Of a stretch of 10,000 nt of DNA, positions 8,363 through 10,000 are shown one piece after another. Within the stretch, counting starts at the first letter, position 1; every line of letters begins with the position of its first letter. Source of the stretch: Histoplasma ohiense (Eukaryota > Ascomycota > Eurotiomycetes > Onygenales > Ajellomycetaceae); contig JAEVHH010000012.1 of the NCBI GenBank assembly GCA_017607445.1, positions 1 through 10,000 of the forward strand. The letters run 5' to 3'. The position numbers and the translations under genes were made by a program. The notes beneath the pieces are model-generated. The model was given only the letters and a program-made list of their open reading frames with translations. It had not been told where the DNA came from and did not search any database.

Positions 8363-8598
8363 CACAGATGATAAAGATCTCAAACTTGTAACAGACATAT
8401 TCTGCTGATGATACAGACTGTGTAGATGAAATAAAGTATACTGTTGATACTGCTGACACAGCTGTGAACAACTTTGAAGATCAGTGAAGGTTTACTTCAA
8501 GTAACTCTAAGAGGGCTAGAATATTTCTGGTTAGTGTGAACTTAATTTGTTAGCAAAATGGATGAACCTCAGTGAAGTTCAATGTGCAATAGTTATAG
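8363..8598. other. Spacer between divergent relics, possible junction of two elements
   Basis: This lies between the start codon of the minus-strand large pseudogene and the first recognisable codon of the + strand Helitron helicase piece. The helicase piece lacks its N-terminal two thirds (no Walker A, no DEAD-like box), so a deletion or insertion breakpoint should lie here. In the helicase frame, codons such as ADDTDCVDEIKYTVDTADTA are open between stops, but they match nothing in Helitron helicases. No terminal hairpin, target-site duplication or inverted repeat is evident. Confidence 0.4.
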
Positions 8599-9294
8599 AG
8601 AATGTTTTCTACAGCTGAATTTAGAACTGCAGCAGTCTGCTCTGATTATTTTGAAAGCTGTGCCATTCTTACTGTATTAAACCAGAATGTGTTCCACATT
8701 AATGAATGAATTATGACAGCCATATCAGATGATGTTCATACATTCTATACTGCAGATGTGGCTCATACAGATGATCTGGCTCTGAGCTGTGAGAAGTTCT
8801 TCTATGAATATCTGACTGTCATTAACTGTTTGACTCTGTCATCATTCATACTGAGGTTGAAAATGAGTACTTCTGTCATGCTTCTGTGTAATCTTCAGCT
8901 GTCTGAAGGGCTCTGCAACAGCACAAGAATGATTGTTCAGCAGATGACAATTTATTTACTTGAGATGAAAATCATATTCAGTATATATAAGAGTTCAGTT
9001 TATATATTGCCACAGATTGATCTATATATCTGATCTGTTGAGATTTCATTTGACATGACTCATCATCAGTTTCCAGTCTGTCCATGTTTTGCAATGACAA
9101 TCAACAAGTCTCAGAGGCAATCTCTTTCTACAGTTGATGTTGATCTCAGAAACCTCATATTCTCACATAGTCAGCTGTATATTACACTCTCTCAAACTAC
9201 AGATATCAGCCAGTTGACTGTTCTGCTGAATGAGAATGATGAGAGATATACATTAAATGAGGTATATTCAGAGATTCTACAGTTTCTCAATTAA
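8599..9294 (+). pseudogene. C-terminal end of a Helitron Pif1-like helicase
   Basis: The frame runs 232 codons to a natural TAA, interrupted by TGA 8707-8709 and TGA 9031-9033, both at likely former Arg codons. Landmarks in order: SDYFESCAILTVLNQNVFHINE (8641-8706; family 'YF.eRAIL...N..V..iN'), SVMLLCNLQLSEGLCNSTRM (family 'vMLLRNl....GLCNGTR'), FPVCPCFAMTINKSQ (family 'FPv..aFAmTINKSQGQ') and FSHSQLYITLSQ (9160-9195; family 'FSHGQLYVALSR'). The changes Arg to Cys, Gly to Ser, Ala to Thr and Arg to Gln all fit CpG transitions, and the motif VI Arg finger is lost (CAA). In full elements this domain unwinds DNA for rolling-circle transposition and follows a Rep nuclease domain. Neither Rep nor the N-terminal helicase motifs are seen here. 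Confidence 0.9.
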
Positions 9295-9494
9295 TTCTTC
9301 TGCTACTACTGTTTTTTTTTTTTCTTGGCTATAATGCCATCTTCAGATGTTAAAATAGAAATGTTTGGACATATAAAAAAAACTGTCATTGCAAAAATTG
9401 ACACTAACTGTTAAAAAAAAAGAAAAAAGCAATAATGTTCCATCAGACTCATCTCACATCTCACATAATTCATACAGCTCACTCACATCATTTT
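9295..9494. other. AT-rich spacer with a T run and an A run
   Basis: The segment follows the Helitron helicase stop. It contains a long T run (about 9312-9323) and, about 90 bases on, an A run with one G (about 9413-9427), which are roughly complementary. I looked for a Helitron 3' end (short GC-rich hairpin followed by CTRR) and found none convincing. It is also the 3' flank of the minus-strand coiled-coil pseudogene, so the A/T runs may be remnants of 3' untranslated sequence of either gene. Confidence 0.4.
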
Positions 9495-9878
9495 TTATTT
9501 TTCAAGTTTTTTAATCAGAGCTGTAATATCTGCAGAGACACTCTGTTGACTGAGCTGAGCTATCTGCAACAGATTTATAGCATTATTCCACTCTCTACAC
9601 AACTACTTCATCTCTTTCTTCATATTACAGAGCTGATACATCTCTGTCTGCAGCTACAACAACTTCAGCTTCATGATCTCACTGTCACTCATCTCATCAT
9701 TCTCTTCTTCATTCTTCAGAGCCACAAATGACATCTGTTTCTTTTTTATCAGATCAGACAGCTCAATTGTCTGACTCAGCTTTACACTGACAGCTCACTT
9801 CTTTTTCTTTTCTTTTCTTTTCTCATTCTTCTCTGCAGCTGCAGAGCCAGTGGACTGCTGATTCTCTGTTATTTTCAT
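9495..9878 (-). pseudogene. Small decayed lysine-rich coiled-coil gene
   Basis: One minus frame from ATG 9878 to TAA 9495-9497 gives 127 codons with only three internal stops: codon 28 TGA (9795-9797), codon 75 TAG (9654-9656) and codon 92 TAG (9603-9605). A short polar N-terminus (MKITENQQSTGSAAAEK) is followed by a basic run (KNEKRKEKKKK), then Leu-spaced charged helix (LSQTIELSDLIKKKQ; EIMKLKLL; LQTEMYQLCNMKKEMK; REWNNAINLLQIAQLSQQ; ALIKKLEK). Heptad-like spacing suggests a coiled coil; the basic run could be a nuclear signal. No family is recognised. An overlapping + stretch (9435-9731), rich in His, Leu and Ser, is its antisense shadow. The gene converges on the Helitron helicase piece. 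Coding status is well supported, function unknown. Confidence 0.6.
9796..9834. repeat. Polypyrimidine tract (CTTTT repeats)
   Basis: A CTTTT-type microsatellite on the + strand. Read on the minus strand it encodes the Lys/Arg/Glu-rich run of the coiled-coil pseudogene, so it is probably an expanded lysine codon stretch rather than an independent repeat. Confidence 0.7.
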
Positions 9879-9916
9879 ATCAGTATATATGTTTTTCATA
9901 TACATTTTGCTAATGT

Positions 9917-9932
9917 ATTTGCATGCTATATA
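9917..9932 (-). promoter_or_regulatory. Possible TATA-like element and ATGCAAAT octamer upstream of the coiled-coil gene
   Basis: On the minus strand a TATATA string (9927-9932) lies about 50 bases before the ATG at 9878, directly followed by ATGCAAAT (9917-9924). Position and order suit a core promoter, but the surrounding DNA is AT-rich and such strings are common by chance. No other regulatory site is supported at 9879-10000. Confidence 0.2.
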
Positions 9933-10000
9933 GAGACAATTCATTACTTATCAGATCACAAGCTGCAGTGTTTGCTTAGTGAATTGTAGTGACAATTTGC

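Noticed and set aside
9295..9500. Helitron 3' terminus (hairpin plus CTRR)
   Set aside because: No GC-rich hairpin followed by CTRR could be identified; the only CTAAC-like string lacks a hairpin.
9435..9731. Open + strand stretch of 98 codons, rich in His, Leu and Ser
   Set aside because: It is the antisense of the minus-strand coiled-coil pseudogene, whose 127-codon frame has a start, a stop and coherent composition.
1..10000. Telomeric repeats, CRISPR array, rRNA or tRNA genes, bacterial operon signals
   Set aside because: No TTAGGG/CCCTAA arrays, no regularly spaced direct repeats with unique spacers, no tRNA-like B-box/cloverleaf or rRNA-like stretch, and no intact gene clusters were seen.

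Overview
The window looks like a repeat-rich, gene-poor stretch of a filamentous fungal genome. It holds no intact bacterial or organellar gene set, and no open reading frame has a convincing intact function. It does contain several long decayed coding tracts, recognisable only when premature stops (mostly TGA) are read through. The families are fungal mobile-element or repeat-associated types: a Helitron Pif1-like helicase end, a large zinc-finger / recombinase-like / RecQ-helicase-like protein of the kind found in fungal repeats and subtelomeres, and a probable SNF2-like ATPase. All family names come from motif reading by eye; no database search was possible.

Layout. 2-1240 (+): one unbroken frame with many stops, probable SNF2-like helicase relic. 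1369-1626 (+): very basic decayed tract. 1627-3840: no recognisable gene. Much of it (about 1840-3560) still has ordinary CpG content, short tandem repeats and a few unrecognised short ORFs. 3841-4650 (+): short open tracts of unknown meaning. 4835-8362 (-): large pseudogene. Its first 414 codons stay in one frame and carry two zinc-finger-like motifs, followed by a recombinase-like core and a degraded helicase region. 8599-9294 (+): C-terminal end of a Helitron Pif1-like helicase with its own stop. 9495-9878 (-): small decayed lysine-rich coiled-coil gene in one frame.

Mutation pattern. From 7082 to 10000 I find a single CpG (8046-8047), and TpG/CpA are abundant. Substitutions that can be inferred at conserved helicase positions (Arg to Gln, Cys or stop; Gly to Ser; Ala to Thr) are those expected from C-to-T change at CpG on either strand. 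This fits decay of methylated repeats, or a CpG-directed RIP-like process, rather than the classical CpA-directed RIP of many ascomycetes.

Nothing here is likely to work as a pathway today. The window reads as a graveyard of at least three separate helicase-type genes plus one coiled-coil gene, separated by a less mutated segment.
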